Origin: G965202915 sp965202915
GTDB lineage: Bacteria > Pseudomonadota > Gammaproteobacteria > Eutrophobiales > Eutrophobiaceae
Length of the DNA stretch: 64,000 bases
Assembly: GCA_965202915.1 (NCBI GenBank)
Contig: OZ241847.1
Location: 186,001-250,000 of the forward strand
Direction: 5' to 3'
The translations under genes and the position numbers were made by a program. This document shows, one piece after another, positions 1-8,935 of the stretch. The notes beneath the pieces were generated by a model that saw only the letters and a list, made by a program, of their open reading frames with translations, ran no database searches and was not told the origin of the DNA. How positions within the stretch are numbered: the first letter of the stretch is position 1; each line of letters begins with the position of its first letter.

Positions 1-1
1 C

Positions 2-502
2 TATCCGCGTGGTACCGGTCCGGGCGCGGCAATACAGCAAGACATGGTGCCGGTGCCGATAGGCAAGGCGGTGACTAAAAGGCCGGGGCAAGGCATCGCG
101 ATATTGGCGTTTGGCGCGATGCTTGAGGTCGCGTTGGAGGTTGGCGAAGTTATCGATGCGACGGTGGTGAATATGCGTTTTGTTAAACCCATCGATGAGG
201 ACCTGATTCTGCAAATGGCGGCCAGTCATGAGTTGTTGGTGACCATAGAGGAAAACGTGGTTGCGGGCGGTGCCGGTAGCGCCGTTGGCGAGGTGCTGGC
301 CGGACATAATATTGCTCGGTCGGTGATTCATTACGGCTTGCCGGATAGATTGATACAACATGGTTCCCGTGAAGACATGCTGAATGACGCCGGTTTGAAT
401 CAAGCCGGATTGCTGGCATTTATTCGGTGGCATCGTGAGCAACAACCGGGCCGGAACGCGCAGACCAATACCGCTTGCGACAAGGTTGGCGGCGGCGCTT
501 AG
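2..502 (+). CDS. dxs: 1-deoxy-D-xylulose-5-phosphate synthase, C-terminal part (5' end outside window)
   Basis: DXS condenses pyruvate with glyceraldehyde 3-phosphate, using thiamine diphosphate, in the first step of the MEP isoprenoid pathway. The frame is open from base 2 and begins with the conserved YPRG(T)GPG segment of DXS, followed by the C-terminal transketolase-like domain (FVKPIDEDLI, TIEENVVAGGAGSAV, and the GLPD...HGSREDML tail). About 165 residues are visible, roughly the last quarter of a ~620-residue enzyme. ATG codons inside this frame are internal, not starts. The stop overlaps the convergent aminotransferase gene by 4 bases. Confidence 0.95.
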   Translation, partial: YPRGTGPGAAIQQDMVPVPIGKAVTKRPGQGIAILAFGAMLEVALEVGEVIDATVVNMRFVKPIDEDLILQMAASHELLVTIEENVVAGGAGSAVGEVLAGHNIARSVIHYGLPDRLIQHGSREDMLNDAGLNQAGLLAFIRWHREQQPGRNAQTNTACDKVGGGA

Positions 503-1602
503 CCCGGTTTTATTTCTTTCACCAGGGTGGCCATCACTGCAATCAGCCGGTCAATATCCTGCTCGGCAAGGTCGCCCATGCAGGCAATTCGGAACAGGGG
601 CGGCAAGGGGCCGCGTTGGCGGGTATAGATCACCAGACCATGTTGTTTCAATCGGTCATGCAGGGTCGTATAACTCAGCCCTTGGGGCAGATGAAATGCA
701 TTAACCACGCAGGAGCATTTTTGTCGTTCCATCAATGGCCGGATACCAAGCCGCTCAAAGCCATCACGCACGCTATTCATTTTGCGCCAGTAATCCTTAT
801 TGCGGTTTTGCCAGCCGCCCGCTTGTTTTAATTCATCCAATGCCTCGGATAATGCATAAAAGGCATGCACCGATTGAGTGAACGGTACGCCCTCGGCGTC
901 CTGAGTCCGCAGATAGTTGCCAAGATCCAGATACAGTGTTCGCGCCGGGGTGCCCGCCATCGCCGCCATCGCCCGCCGGTTCGCTATCACAAACGATATC
1001 CCCGGTGCCCCATGTATGCATTTGCCGGCGGCGGCGGCGCAGGCGACAACATTCCATTCCTTGAATCTAATCGCTTCGGCACCAAAACTGCTGACCCCGT
1101 CCAGCAGGATGGATGCATTAAACCGCCGGCATAATTCGGCAATCGCCCGCAGATCATTTAAACGGCCGGTCGTGGTCTCATGGTGGACCAGCGCCACGTG
1201 GGTTATTTCCCTGTGATATTGCAATTCACCTTCGATTTGGCTCAGGTCCAGATCGGCCCCCCATTGATGGTGAACGCTGAGATGATCGATATTATGAATC
1301 CCGGCTATTTTGGATAAACGCTCACCATAGGCGCCGTTCTCTATGATCATGACCTTGCCGTGAGCGGGGACAAAACTGGTCATCATCGCTTCCACCGCCG
1401 CAGTACCGGAAGCGGTCATTAAAATCCCGGCCCATCGGCTTGCGGGGAGCTGATAAAGATCAAGCAAATCCCGCCTGATTTTATTTTGCAGGCGGATAAA
1501 CTCCGGTTCCTTATGACAGATATCCGGGCCGAGCATGGCATTGCGCACCCGTTGGCTCAGCACCACCGGGCCGGGATTGAACAGTATCTGCTTAGTCATC
1601 AA
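499..1602 (-). CDS. phnW: 2-aminoethylphosphonate:pyruvate transaminase-like class V aminotransferase
   Basis: A PLP-dependent class V aminotransferase of 367 residues, the usual PhnW length. The N-terminal LFNPGPVVLS motif, the LLDGVSSFGAE segment (Asp168 to the PLP pyridine nitrogen) and Lys194 in GKCIHGAPG, the Schiff-base lysine, match the 2-aminoethylphosphonate transaminase family. That enzyme converts 2-aminoethylphosphonate to phosphonoacetaldehyde while making alanine. No phosphonatase or C-P lyase gene lies beside it, so the substrate is inferred from family only; related class V enzymes (serine-pyruvate or alanine-glyoxylate type) are the alternative. Two adjacent ATG codons are possible starts. 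The gene is divergent from the kinase gene with only 51 bases between them. Confidence 0.8.
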   Translation of the reverse strand: MMTKQILFNPGPVVLSQRVRNAMLGPDICHKEPEFIRLQNKIRRDLLDLYQLPASRWAGILMTASGTAAVEAMMTSFVPAHGKVMIIENGAYGERLSKIAGIHNIDHLSVHHQWGADLDLSQIEGELQYHREITHVALVHHETTTGRLNDLRAIAELCRRFNASILLDGVSSFGAEAIRFKEWNVVACAAAAGKCIHGAPGISFVIANRRAMAAMAGTPARTLYLDLGNYLRTQDAEGVPFTQSVHAFYALSEALDELKQAGGWQNRNKDYWRKMNSVRDGFERLGIRPLMERQKCSCVVNAFHLPQGLSYTTLHDRLKQHGLVIYTRQRGPLPPLFRIACMGDLAEQDIDRLIAVMATLVKEIKPG

Positions 1603-1653
1603 CCTTATTAATTAGAGTAACCATTATAATGAAATTGCTTTAATATACGTATT

Positions 1654-2946
1654 ATGTTGATCCCGAAAAAACTTGGCAAATACGAAATCAAAGAGCAAAT
1701 AGGCGAAGGCGGCACGGGGATGGTCTATATTGGCCACGATCCGTATAATAATTCCGACGTGGCCGTCAAGGTGGCCCTATCGGATTTATTGAAAGAAACC
1801 GACGCCGATGGTTCTCATCGAGACCTGTTCTTTAATGAGGCCCATGCCGCCGGGATGTTGCAACACCCCAATATTTTACAGGTATTTGACGCCGGTATTG
1901 ATAATGACGTTTGTTATATTGTGATGGAATTGGTTGCGGGTGCAAACACTCTAAAAACATACTGTGCTCCTGAAAATTTATTGTCCTACGAACAGGTTGT
2001 CGAGATCATTTTTCAATGTGCCAAGGCTTTGGATTATGCCCACTGCAAGGGTGTGGTTCATCGCGATATCAAACCGCTCAATATTCTTATCACCGATGAT
2101 ATGCAGGTCAAGATTGGAGATTTCGGAATTGCCCACGTGCTGACTCCGGGTGCCGATAAGTCTGTGATCACCGGCATCGTCGGTTCACCGCTTTATATGT
2201 CCCCGGAACAGGCGCGCGGGACTCCCCCCACCGCCCAGACCGATCTCTTTTCCCTGGGCATAGTCATGTATGAAATGCTGACCGGGAAACATCCATTTTC
2301 CGCCGGCAAGTTACCGGAATTGATCCATAAAATACTTCATCAAAGTCCCCCGCCATTGCGTGCCTGCCGGCCCGACGTGCCGAACATACTGATAAAAATT
2401 ATTCGTCGCGCCCTGCAAAAAGACCCGAATAAGAGGTACAAAACAGGAGGCGATATCGCCTCCGATTTGAGTCTTGCCTTTGATTTTCTGCGGACCTTAG
2501 CGAAAGATTTGGGGGCGCAGGAAAAATTCAATATCATTGAGTCTCTGGATTTTTTCACTGATTTTGAAGAGTCGGAGATCTGGGAAATTATCCATGCCTG
2601 TATCTGGCAGGAATTTAAGGCCGACGAGGACGTCCTCAGGGAGGGTGAAATTGATGATTCATTATTTATTATTATTTCCGGTACCATAGGGGTTTATAAA
2701 GGAAAATCATTGATCACGACCTTATCCAAGGGTGCTTGTTTTGGTGAAATGGGCTATTTGGTTAAAACCAAACGAACCGCGACGGTCATCGCCCAAGACG
2801 ACGTGAGCTTAATCAAACTCAAGGGGGCGGTACTGGACCAATTGTCGCCCGCGTGCCAATTGCGTTTTAGTAAGACCTTTATTAGAGAATTGGTGAGACG
2901 GGTTTCTGAGACAACTGAAAAATATATTTCCAAGGGGCGGGCTTAG
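1654..2946 (+). CDS. Ser/Thr protein kinase fused to a C-terminal cyclic-nucleotide-binding domain
   Basis: A 430-residue Hanks-type kinase. The glycine-rich loop is GEGGTGMVY (17-25), the ATP lysine is Lys39 in VAVK, the catalytic loop is HRDIKPLN (Asp138) and the metal-binding DFG is at 156-158, with the APE-like segment SPEQARG after it. All catalytic residues are present, so it should be active. From about residue 290 a cyclic-nucleotide-binding fold follows, with the phosphate-binding cassette FGEMGYL...KRTATV retaining an arginine. No transmembrane segment is visible, so it is likely cytosolic. The architecture suggests kinase activity gated by cAMP or cGMP; this is inference. No clear Shine-Dalgarno sequence precedes the ATG. 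It converges on pgi with a 4-base overlap. Confidence 0.9.
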   Translation: MLIPKKLGKYEIKEQIGEGGTGMVYIGHDPYNNSDVAVKVALSDLLKETDADGSHRDLFFNEAHAAGMLQHPNILQVFDAGIDNDVCYIVMELVAGANTLKTYCAPENLLSYEQVVEIIFQCAKALDYAHCKGVVHRDIKPLNILITDDMQVKIGDFGIAHVLTPGADKSVITGIVGSPLYMSPEQARGTPPTAQTDLFSLGIVMYEMLTGKHPFSAGKLPELIHKILHQSPPPLRACRPDVPNILIKIIRRALQKDPNKRYKTGGDIASDLSLAFDFLRTLAKDLGAQEKFNIIESLDFFTDFEESEIWEIIHACIWQEFKADEDVLREGEIDDSLFIIISGTIGVYKGKSLITTLSKGACFGEMGYLVKTKRTATVIAQDDVSLIKLKGAVLDQLSPACQLRFSKTFIRELVRRVSETTEKYISKGRA

Positions 2947-4508
2947 CCGTTTTCATCCTTATAGCGGCGCAATAATTTTGCCGTGGATGAATCAAAATTA
3001 TTAATCGGCAGGTTACCGGTGATCGTCGTCACAATATCCGCCGCTATTTCTTTACCGAGTTCCACTCCCCACTGGTCGAATGGATTGATATCCCACAGTA
3101 TCCCCTGCACAAAGGTGCGATGTTCAAACAGTGCCAGCAGACTTCCCAGGTTTGCCGGCGTTAATTTTTGGTAGCAAATCATCGTACTCGGCCTGTTGCC
3201 GGGCGTTGATTTATAGGCATAATTGCCGGTTTTTCCCCGCATCAATGCCCGTGCCTGGGCAAGGCAGTTTGATATTAACAACTGATGATGCCGCCGATTG
3301 CCATATTGTTTTAGCGGCAGCAGAAAATCCACCGGAATAATATGCGATCCCTGATGTAATAACTGAAAGAAAGAGTGTTGCGCATTGGTGCCGGTTGCGC
3401 CCCAGACAACCGGTGCGGTGGCCTCAGCCCGGGTGCCGGCGGCGGTGGAGGTTTTGCCGTTGCTTTCCATGATCAATTGCGACAGGTACGCGGGCAACAG
3501 AGACAGGGACTGGTCATAGGGGATAAATGCATGGCTGCCGGCATGAAAAAAATTGACGTACCAGAAATCCAATAAGGCCAGGATCAAGGGCGCATTATCA
3601 TACATCGGAGTTTCCCTGAAATGTCGATCCATTGTTTCCGCCCCGGCCAGCAGGGCCAGAAAATTTTCATGGCCGATGGCGATCGCAATGGGGAGTCCGG
3701 TGGCCGACCAGAGTGAGTAGCGCCCGCCAACCCAGTCCCATATTTTAAATATATTATTTTTGTGCACGCCAAAATTGATTGCCTTATCAGCACGTGCGGT
3801 CACCGCGGCAAAATGTTTTTTGGTATCGGTGCAGCCCTTGTGTTCCAGCCAGGATTTTATCGTTATCGCATTTTGCAGTGTCTCAACGGTTGAAAAGGAT
3901 TTTGAAGCAATAATAAACAAAGTCGTTTGCGGGTCTATCCTGTTAAACAGCCTCTCCAATGGGGTTGGATCGACGTTGTATAGAAATAAAACCTCAATGC
4001 CGGATCGTTGATAATTTTGCAGGGCCCGGACTGCCAGTCGCGGCCCCAGATCGGAACCGCCGATGCCAACGTTGACCACGGTATTTATCGGCTTGCCCGA
4101 ATAACCCGTTGTTTCACCGCGGTTGAGTGCGGCGACAAATAAGCCTATCTTTTCAAGCTCGGTGTTGACCTCGGTGAATACATTCTGCTTGTTTATTCTC
4201 AAACCGGTATCGCTGGAAGTTCTCAGGGCGGTATGCAGTGCCGGCCTGTTTTCAGTGGAATTAAGCCTGTCACCGGCAAACAGACCGCGTATTTTTGCAT
4301 CGATATTCTTTGCATCGGCATAATTCAGCAGTAATTCCAGGGTTTTTTTGGTGATTCTGTTTTTTGAGAAATCGATATAAAGGCCACCCAGATCGATACT
4401 GAAATCATCCGCCCGTCCGGGATCATCATTAAACAAATCGCGCAGATGCAGCGGGCTGATCCGCTGGTAATGATCTTGCAGCGCGCGCAGCGCATTTTCA
4501 CCGTTCAT
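2943..4508 (-). CDS. pgi: glucose-6-phosphate isomerase
   Basis: Interconverts glucose 6-phosphate and fructose 6-phosphate in glycolysis and gluconeogenesis in the cytosol. The 521-residue product carries the GIGGSDLGPR sugar-phosphate motif (148-157), the ASKSFSTVET phosphate-binding segment near 205, GRYSLWSATG near 270 and the GTNAQHSFFQLLHQG segment with the conserved histidine near 380. It is slightly shorter than the ~550-residue E. coli enzyme. Its neighbours are a convergent kinase gene (4-base overlap) and, upstream, a membrane-anchored unknown protein in the same direction. Confidence 0.95.
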   Translation of the reverse strand: MNGENALRALQDHYQRISPLHLRDLFNDDPGRADDFSIDLGGLYIDFSKNRITKKTLELLLNYADAKNIDAKIRGLFAGDRLNSTENRPALHTALRTSSDTGLRINKQNVFTEVNTELEKIGLFVAALNRGETTGYSGKPINTVVNVGIGGSDLGPRLAVRALQNYQRSGIEVLFLYNVDPTPLERLFNRIDPQTTLFIIASKSFSTVETLQNAITIKSWLEHKGCTDTKKHFAAVTARADKAINFGVHKNNIFKIWDWVGGRYSLWSATGLPIAIAIGHENFLALLAGAETMDRHFRETPMYDNAPLILALLDFWYVNFFHAGSHAFIPYDQSLSLLPAYLSQLIMESNGKTSTAAGTRAEATAPVVWGATGTNAQHSFFQLLHQGSHIIPVDFLLPLKQYGNRRHHQLLISNCLAQARALMRGKTGNYAYKSTPGNRPSTMICYQKLTPANLGSLLALFEHRTFVQGILWDINPFDQWGVELGKEIAADIVTTITGNLPINNFDSSTAKLLRRYKDENG

Positions 4509-4535
4509 AAAGGGCCCAGGTCGCCGGCAAACGTC

Positions 4536-5600
4536 CTACCGTACGGATAGGGATTGCGCCCGTGCGACAAAATGCCGGTAAATCCGTACCAATTCTTCGG
4601 CAGTGAAACCGATGATGACGATCTCCTGCCCGGGATAGATCAAATCCGGGCTTTTTCCCATTTTCCCTTCACTGTAATTATAGACATAGGATTGAGAAGT
4701 TTTGCGGTCAATCAGCAAACCAAGAAATGAGCTGGAATGATCCCGCCGCACTTCATCGGCGTTGGCCGGGATCTCCACCTGGTAATGCTCAATATCTTCC
4801 CCCCGTCGCACGGCAATGCCGGCGGCGAAATTAGTTACCAGGCCATCATGGACTATGCCCCAGAGCCCCTGGACGTCGTCTGCGCCAACGTGTCTGACGT
4901 AATAAATACCGTCATCCCGTGCCGGTCTTTGGCCCATGAGTAATTCATCCACCGTCGCCGTTGCCAGGCGCCGGGGTTGTTTGATGATCCTGATGGTCTC
5001 ATTTTGATCCAGCTCAGGATCGTCCAGTAGCGCGCGCTTGGTGGTCAGTTCATAATGCTCAACCCTGCTGATAACGGCCAGCCGGTGTTCCAGATTGGGC
5101 CGATATCCGGCCACCAATTCCGACAACGGCAGCTCGATGGTTTGATCATTTTCAAATAGCGTTATCCTGGTATTCAGATCGCCCCTGGCCCGTTCGATTA
5201 ATGACGCTATCGAAACCATCTCAATTTGCCGTTGTTCGCGTACCAGGGTGATCGGATCGTCGAACGCCAGGGAGTCGTCGGCCGCCAATTCGGCAATGCT
5301 GATTGATACAGGTTCATGGCCCTTATCGAGTGCCAGGCTCTGACTGCCGGATACGAAATCATCCGCTGATTGCACCGCTATCGGGTCATTGCTGTCGACC
5401 GTCAAATCCGATACATAATCCGCGGCTTGCCGTCGCAGGGCTTGATCATCGTTCTCGGTCGCGTCTGCGCCAGGGGGGCGGTCGGAAGACGGAACCACCG
5501 CCGGCTCGGTTTCCGCCGGCCGGTTCCAGTCGTGATCGATGGAGAGGTAGGCGACCGCGGCCGCCAGGATCATAAAGGCGATAATAATTATGCCGCGCAT
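4536..5600 (-). CDS. membrane-anchored protein of unknown function
   Basis: I do not recognise a named family. The 354-residue product starts with a hydrophobic segment (residues 3-20) that looks like an uncleaved signal anchor, then a Pro/Asp/Glu-rich linker (about 25-60), then a mixed polar region expected in the periplasm. The C-terminal part ends with a SPDLIYPGQEIVI stretch, which resembles the end of a LysM motif (DLIYPGQ...), and a basic helix. A LysM-like peptidoglycan or envelope role is possible but not established. It lies 27 bases upstream of pgi in the same direction and may be co-transcribed with it, although the functions are unrelated. Confidence 0.7.
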   Translation of the reverse strand: MRGIIIIAFMILAAAVAYLSIDHDWNRPAETEPAVVPSSDRPPGADATENDDQALRRQAADYVSDLTVDSNDPIAVQSADDFVSGSQSLALDKGHEPVSISIAELAADDSLAFDDPITLVREQRQIEMVSIASLIERARGDLNTRITLFENDQTIELPLSELVAGYRPNLEHRLAVISRVEHYELTTKRALLDDPELDQNETIRIIKQPRRLATATVDELLMGQRPARDDGIYYVRHVGADDVQGLWGIVHDGLVTNFAAGIAVRRGEDIEHYQVEIPANADEVRRDHSSSFLGLLIDRKTSQSYVYNYSEGKMGKSPDLIYPGQEIVIIGFTAEELVRIYRHFVARAQSLSVR

Positions 5601-6022
5601 TCAGGCGGGCTCCGTGGGGTCATACCCCGGGGTTTTGCTGAGCATGGCCATTATTGCCCATTCCGACAATTCGTCTCGTCATTATAATCTCCCTGTTCGG
5701 CCACTGCTTTTTGCTTCCTCAATTTCGACACACCAATGATTATTGGATTATATAGTGCCGGTGTCGATTAAATCAACCGTATTGAGGGTTTTATCGCGGC
5801 GAAGTGAGGTGCCCCTGTGTCCGGGTGCGCGATGCGGAGTGAGGGTAAAACGTATTCCGTCGGGAGCAGGAATGGGCAGGTACTTTTTTGCTTAAATCGA
5901 CTGGCCCTTACGGTTGGAAGGCCAGACGCGGTCTCATTTCTGAGGGCGGATATAAATACGGCGATGAGAAATGAGCAAGCGCCCTTTCTCACCGCCGTAA
6001 CCGATCACAAGTTAATCAGATA
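5601..6022. other. 422-base structured intergenic region
   Basis: No convincing gene. Two inverted repeats are visible: CTGGCC (5901-5906) with GGCCAG (5920-5925), and CTCATTTCT (5933-5941) with AGAAATGAG (5967-5975). A minus-strand open frame of 74 codons (5768-5992) covers them but has no ribosome-binding site and unconvincing composition. The block lies just downstream of the porin gene, so the stems may stabilise or terminate the porin transcript, or the block may be a dispersed repeat. Confidence 0.4.
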
Positions 6023-7291
6023 CTAGAACAGTAATACGTTAAAATCGTAACGAAAACCGATACTGATTTCATTGACTTCATCATCGCTTGTGAGGTCATC
6101 AAAATCAAACCGCACCCATTCGGCGAATACCTTGCTATTGGCATTTAAGGTCTTGATCAGGGTAATGTTCTGACCAACTGTGTCACTATCAAGGTCTCCG
6201 CCCCTCGTCCCATCCACACCATTATCGTAGGCAAAAACGCCTCCAATCAAAGTATAGTCATTGCCTAGATTGTATGACACTAAGGCGTCCAGTGTAAATC
6301 GATAATCTTTATCCTGATCGACCTCGGCGGTAATGTATTGGTAGGTAAAGGCAAGATACAGATCATCATGGGGCTTCCAACTGCCGCCGACACCGTAAAA
6401 ATTACTCTCAAATTCACCGCTATGCTGGCTTAAGAAGGATGCACCCAGATAAGCTGAACCGAAGTTATAGCCCACCCCGATGGAACCGGCATCGATATTG
6501 TTGGGTTCGGTGCCGGTGTTGGGAGGGGAGGCACTGCCGGTGAGCTCGCCATCATCGTTGCGTACATCCATAGGGTTGCCTGACGCATCCATAGTTCGGT
6601 CAATGGTAACATCAAAATCAGTATTCTGGCTAACAGTGTTTGATCGACCCCCACCACTACTGCCATTAACCTGCACACCGATATCGACCTTGAGGCCGCC
6701 GGAACTATAGGCATACCTGAGCAGGTTATCGGTGCGGAATGGGCCCGAATCATAATCGTAGCCGAATGGACTGTTACGATGATAATAAATATCGGTCACT
6801 TCGCCGACGATATTGAAATGCGGGTCCCATTGTTTGCCGATCCTGACCGAACCCCAATGGTCACTGTCAAAGCCCACATAGGCCTGGCGGGCGTCGCCAA
6901 AATCGCCATCGGCCTCCACGTCCACGTCCCACTCGCCTTTCAGTACCGCGGTCAAACCGTCGGTGACTTTGGCATCAGTCGCAATCCCGACACGGGACAG
7001 CGCATCGGTAATATCGGTGGAGGTGGTGTCCGCAACGCTCCAGGTCAATCTCGGCCATAAGCGGCCATAGAGTGACACGTTGACGTCGTCCTCCTTTGGC
7101 GCCGCCTTCGGCGCCATCTCCACGTCTTTGGCGATGCTTTCCCGTTCCTGCTGGGCCTGCTCCAGTGCGCGTTCGAGTTTCTCGATCCGTCTTTCCAATT
7201 CTTCCACATTGGCCGCATTTGCGGTCACCGGGCATATCAATACTGTGCCCAGTATTGCAGCCAGGATGGAATGTTTTCCTTTGTATAACAT
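6023..7291 (-). CDS. outer-membrane porin, Gram-negative trimeric type
   Basis: A 422-residue precursor with a signal peptide ending near TANA|ANV (about residue 27), a short charged coiled coil (ELERRIEKLERALEQAQQERESIA, about 30-53), then a beta-barrel of alternating aromatic strands starting at VSLYGRLWPRL. It ends in an aromatic terminal residue (LLF), the BAM-recognition feature of outer-membrane proteins. Loops are rich in Asp, Gly, Asn and Ser, as usual in general porins. The N-terminal coiled coil suggests trimerisation or periplasmic anchoring. It follows the Na+/alanine-glycine symporter by 24 bases in the same direction, so the two probably form one transcript: outer-membrane passage plus inner-membrane uptake. 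Substrate specificity is inferred from context only. Confidence 0.87.
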   Translation of the reverse strand: MLYKGKHSILAAILGTVLICPVTANAANVEELERRIEKLERALEQAQQERESIAKDVEMAPKAAPKEDDVNVSLYGRLWPRLTWSVADTTSTDITDALSRVGIATDAKVTDGLTAVLKGEWDVDVEADGDFGDARQAYVGFDSDHWGSVRIGKQWDPHFNIVGEVTDIYYHRNSPFGYDYDSGPFRTDNLLRYAYSSGGLKVDIGVQVNGSSGGGRSNTVSQNTDFDVTIDRTMDASGNPMDVRNDDGELTGSASPPNTGTEPNNIDAGSIGVGYNFGSAYLGASFLSQHSGEFESNFYGVGGSWKPHDDLYLAFTYQYITAEVDQDKDYRFTLDALVSYNLGNDYTLIGGVFAYDNGVDGTRGGDLDSDTVGQNITLIKTLNANSKVFAEWVRFDFDDLTSDDEVNEISIGFRYDFNVLLF

Positions 7292-7315
7292 TGCTATTAC
7301 CTCACTTGATTGTTT

Positions 7316-8725
7316 TTAACTTGTTGTTGCCGATTGTGCCGTTCCGGCCGCCTTATTTTCCGCATCGAAGTATTCGCGGGTTACCTTGAATACCATCGGT
7401 GCAAGCAATATCAGACCGACCAGATTGGGTATCGCCATCAACCCATTCAGAGTATCCGCCAGATTCCAGACGAAGTCCACCTTGACGTTGGCAAACGTCA
7501 ATATGGCCAATACCCAGAAAACTCGATAGATTATCAGGCTTTGCTCGTTGAACAAATATTGCCAGCAACGCTCGCCATAATAAGACCAGCCGAGTATGGT
7601 GGTGAACGCAAAGATCACCAACGCAATGGACACAATATACTGTCCTCCGCCTATGGAATTCTGGAAGGCGGTGGAAGTCAGCACTGCCCCGGTAAGGCCG
7701 CCTCCATCGGCGCCCACTGCAGTCCAGGCACCGGAGGTGATGATAACCAGCGCGGTCATGGTGCAGACGATGAGGGTGTCTATAAAAGTGCCCAACATCG
7801 CGATTATACCCTGCTTGACCGGATTATTGGTCCTGGCCGCCGCGTGCGCAATGGCCGCGGAACCCAGGCCGGACTCGTTGGAAAATACCCCGCGGGCAAC
7901 GCCAAACCGAATCGCCGCGGCTACTGCCGCGCCGGCAAAACCGCCGGTGGCCGCCGCCGGAGTGAAGGCATAGGTGAAGATTAAACCGAATGCCGCCGGT
8001 ACGTCGGCGATATTGAGAATGATCACCACCAAGGAGGTGCCGATGTACAGTACAATCATCGCCGGTACCAGTTTACCGGCGACTTCGGCGATGCGCTTGA
8101 TGCCGCCAAAGATCACAAAGGCGACCAGTACCGAGATAACGATTCCGGTTACCGCGGTGGGTAATTTGAAGCTTTGCTGCAATGCCGCTCCCATGGAATT
8201 GATCTGTACCGCGTTGCCAATGCCGAATGCCGCCACCGCGCCAAACAGCGCGAACGCCAGACCCAGCCATTTACCCAGCTCCGGGGCAAAGTCCTTCAAG
8301 CCGTTGCGCAGATAATACATCGGACCACCGACGTATTTGCCGCTTGCGTCGACCTCGCGGTAGGTGACCGCACAGACCGCTTCGGCATATTTGGTGGCCA
8401 TGCCAAACAGCGCGATAACCCACATGTAAAAGATCGCACCCGGGCCGCCCAGCGCTATTGCAGTGGCCACACCGGCTATATTACCGGTGCCCACCGTCGC
8501 GGACAGCGCGGTCATCAATGCGTTAAAGGGTTTGATCTCACCCTCACCGCCGGCACCCTCTTCCTCTTTGGAGAATAGTAATCTAAAGCCATAGCCCACC
8601 TTTCGCCATGGCATAAACACCAGTCCGAGGGTAAGCAAAAGACCCGTCACCCCCAACATGCCGAGCATGGGCGGGCCCCAGGCGAAGGCATTGATTTTAC
8701 TAATGTATAAATCTAATGTTTCCAT
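7316..8725 (-). CDS. alanine/glycine:cation symporter (AGCS family)
   Basis: A 469-residue polytopic inner-membrane carrier with about ten hydrophobic segments. It has the AGCS-family landmarks FNALMTALSATVGTGNIAGVATA, GPGAIFYMW and NESGLGSAAIAHAAA. The family imports alanine and/or glycine with Na+ or H+. A strong ribosome-binding site (AGGGAGGA) precedes the ATG. It lies 210 bases downstream of gcvP and 24 bases upstream of the porin gene, all in one direction, which favours glycine or alanine uptake feeding the glycine cleavage system. A separate promoter is likely in the A+T-rich 210-base gap. Confidence 0.93.
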   Translation of the reverse strand: METLDLYISKINAFAWGPPMLGMLGVTGLLLTLGLVFMPWRKVGYGFRLLFSKEEEGAGGEGEIKPFNALMTALSATVGTGNIAGVATAIALGGPGAIFYMWVIALFGMATKYAEAVCAVTYREVDASGKYVGGPMYYLRNGLKDFAPELGKWLGLAFALFGAVAAFGIGNAVQINSMGAALQQSFKLPTAVTGIVISVLVAFVIFGGIKRIAEVAGKLVPAMIVLYIGTSLVVIILNIADVPAAFGLIFTYAFTPAAATGGFAGAAVAAAIRFGVARGVFSNESGLGSAAIAHAAARTNNPVKQGIIAMLGTFIDTLIVCTMTALVIITSGAWTAVGADGGGLTGAVLTSTAFQNSIGGGQYIVSIALVIFAFTTILGWSYYGERCWQYLFNEQSLIIYRVFWVLAILTFANVKVDFVWNLADTLNGLMAIPNLVGLILLAPMVFKVTREYFDAENKAAGTAQSATTS

Positions 8726-8772
8726 CTCTATCCTCCCTATAAAACATTGGTATTGTAGTCAGACTTTATTTT

Positions 8773-8791
8773 ATATCCGGGCTCGACCTCA
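8773..8791. promoter_or_regulatory. 19-base motif shared by the symporter and gcvT leaders (copy 1)
   Basis: The sequence matches a 19-base stretch in the gcvT upstream region (13454-13472) at 16 of 19 positions, in the same orientation relative to the two genes. It could be a common operator, or a short dispersed repeat. Only two copies were noticed in this window. Confidence 0.35.
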
Positions 8792-8935
8792 CCCCGATAT
8801 CCAAATTCCATGCCAAACTTAATAATAGCATTATAAACACGATTGCTACAGTATAACATAATAATATTAAATAATATTAATTATGCCAAAGTTTTCGCCA
8901 TGCGGACGGATGAGACCGGCACCGGCACAAATCGA

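Noticed and set aside
5768..5992. 74-codon minus-strand frame as a gene
   Set aside because: No ribosome-binding site, atypical composition and it covers inverted repeats; treated as structured intergenic DNA.
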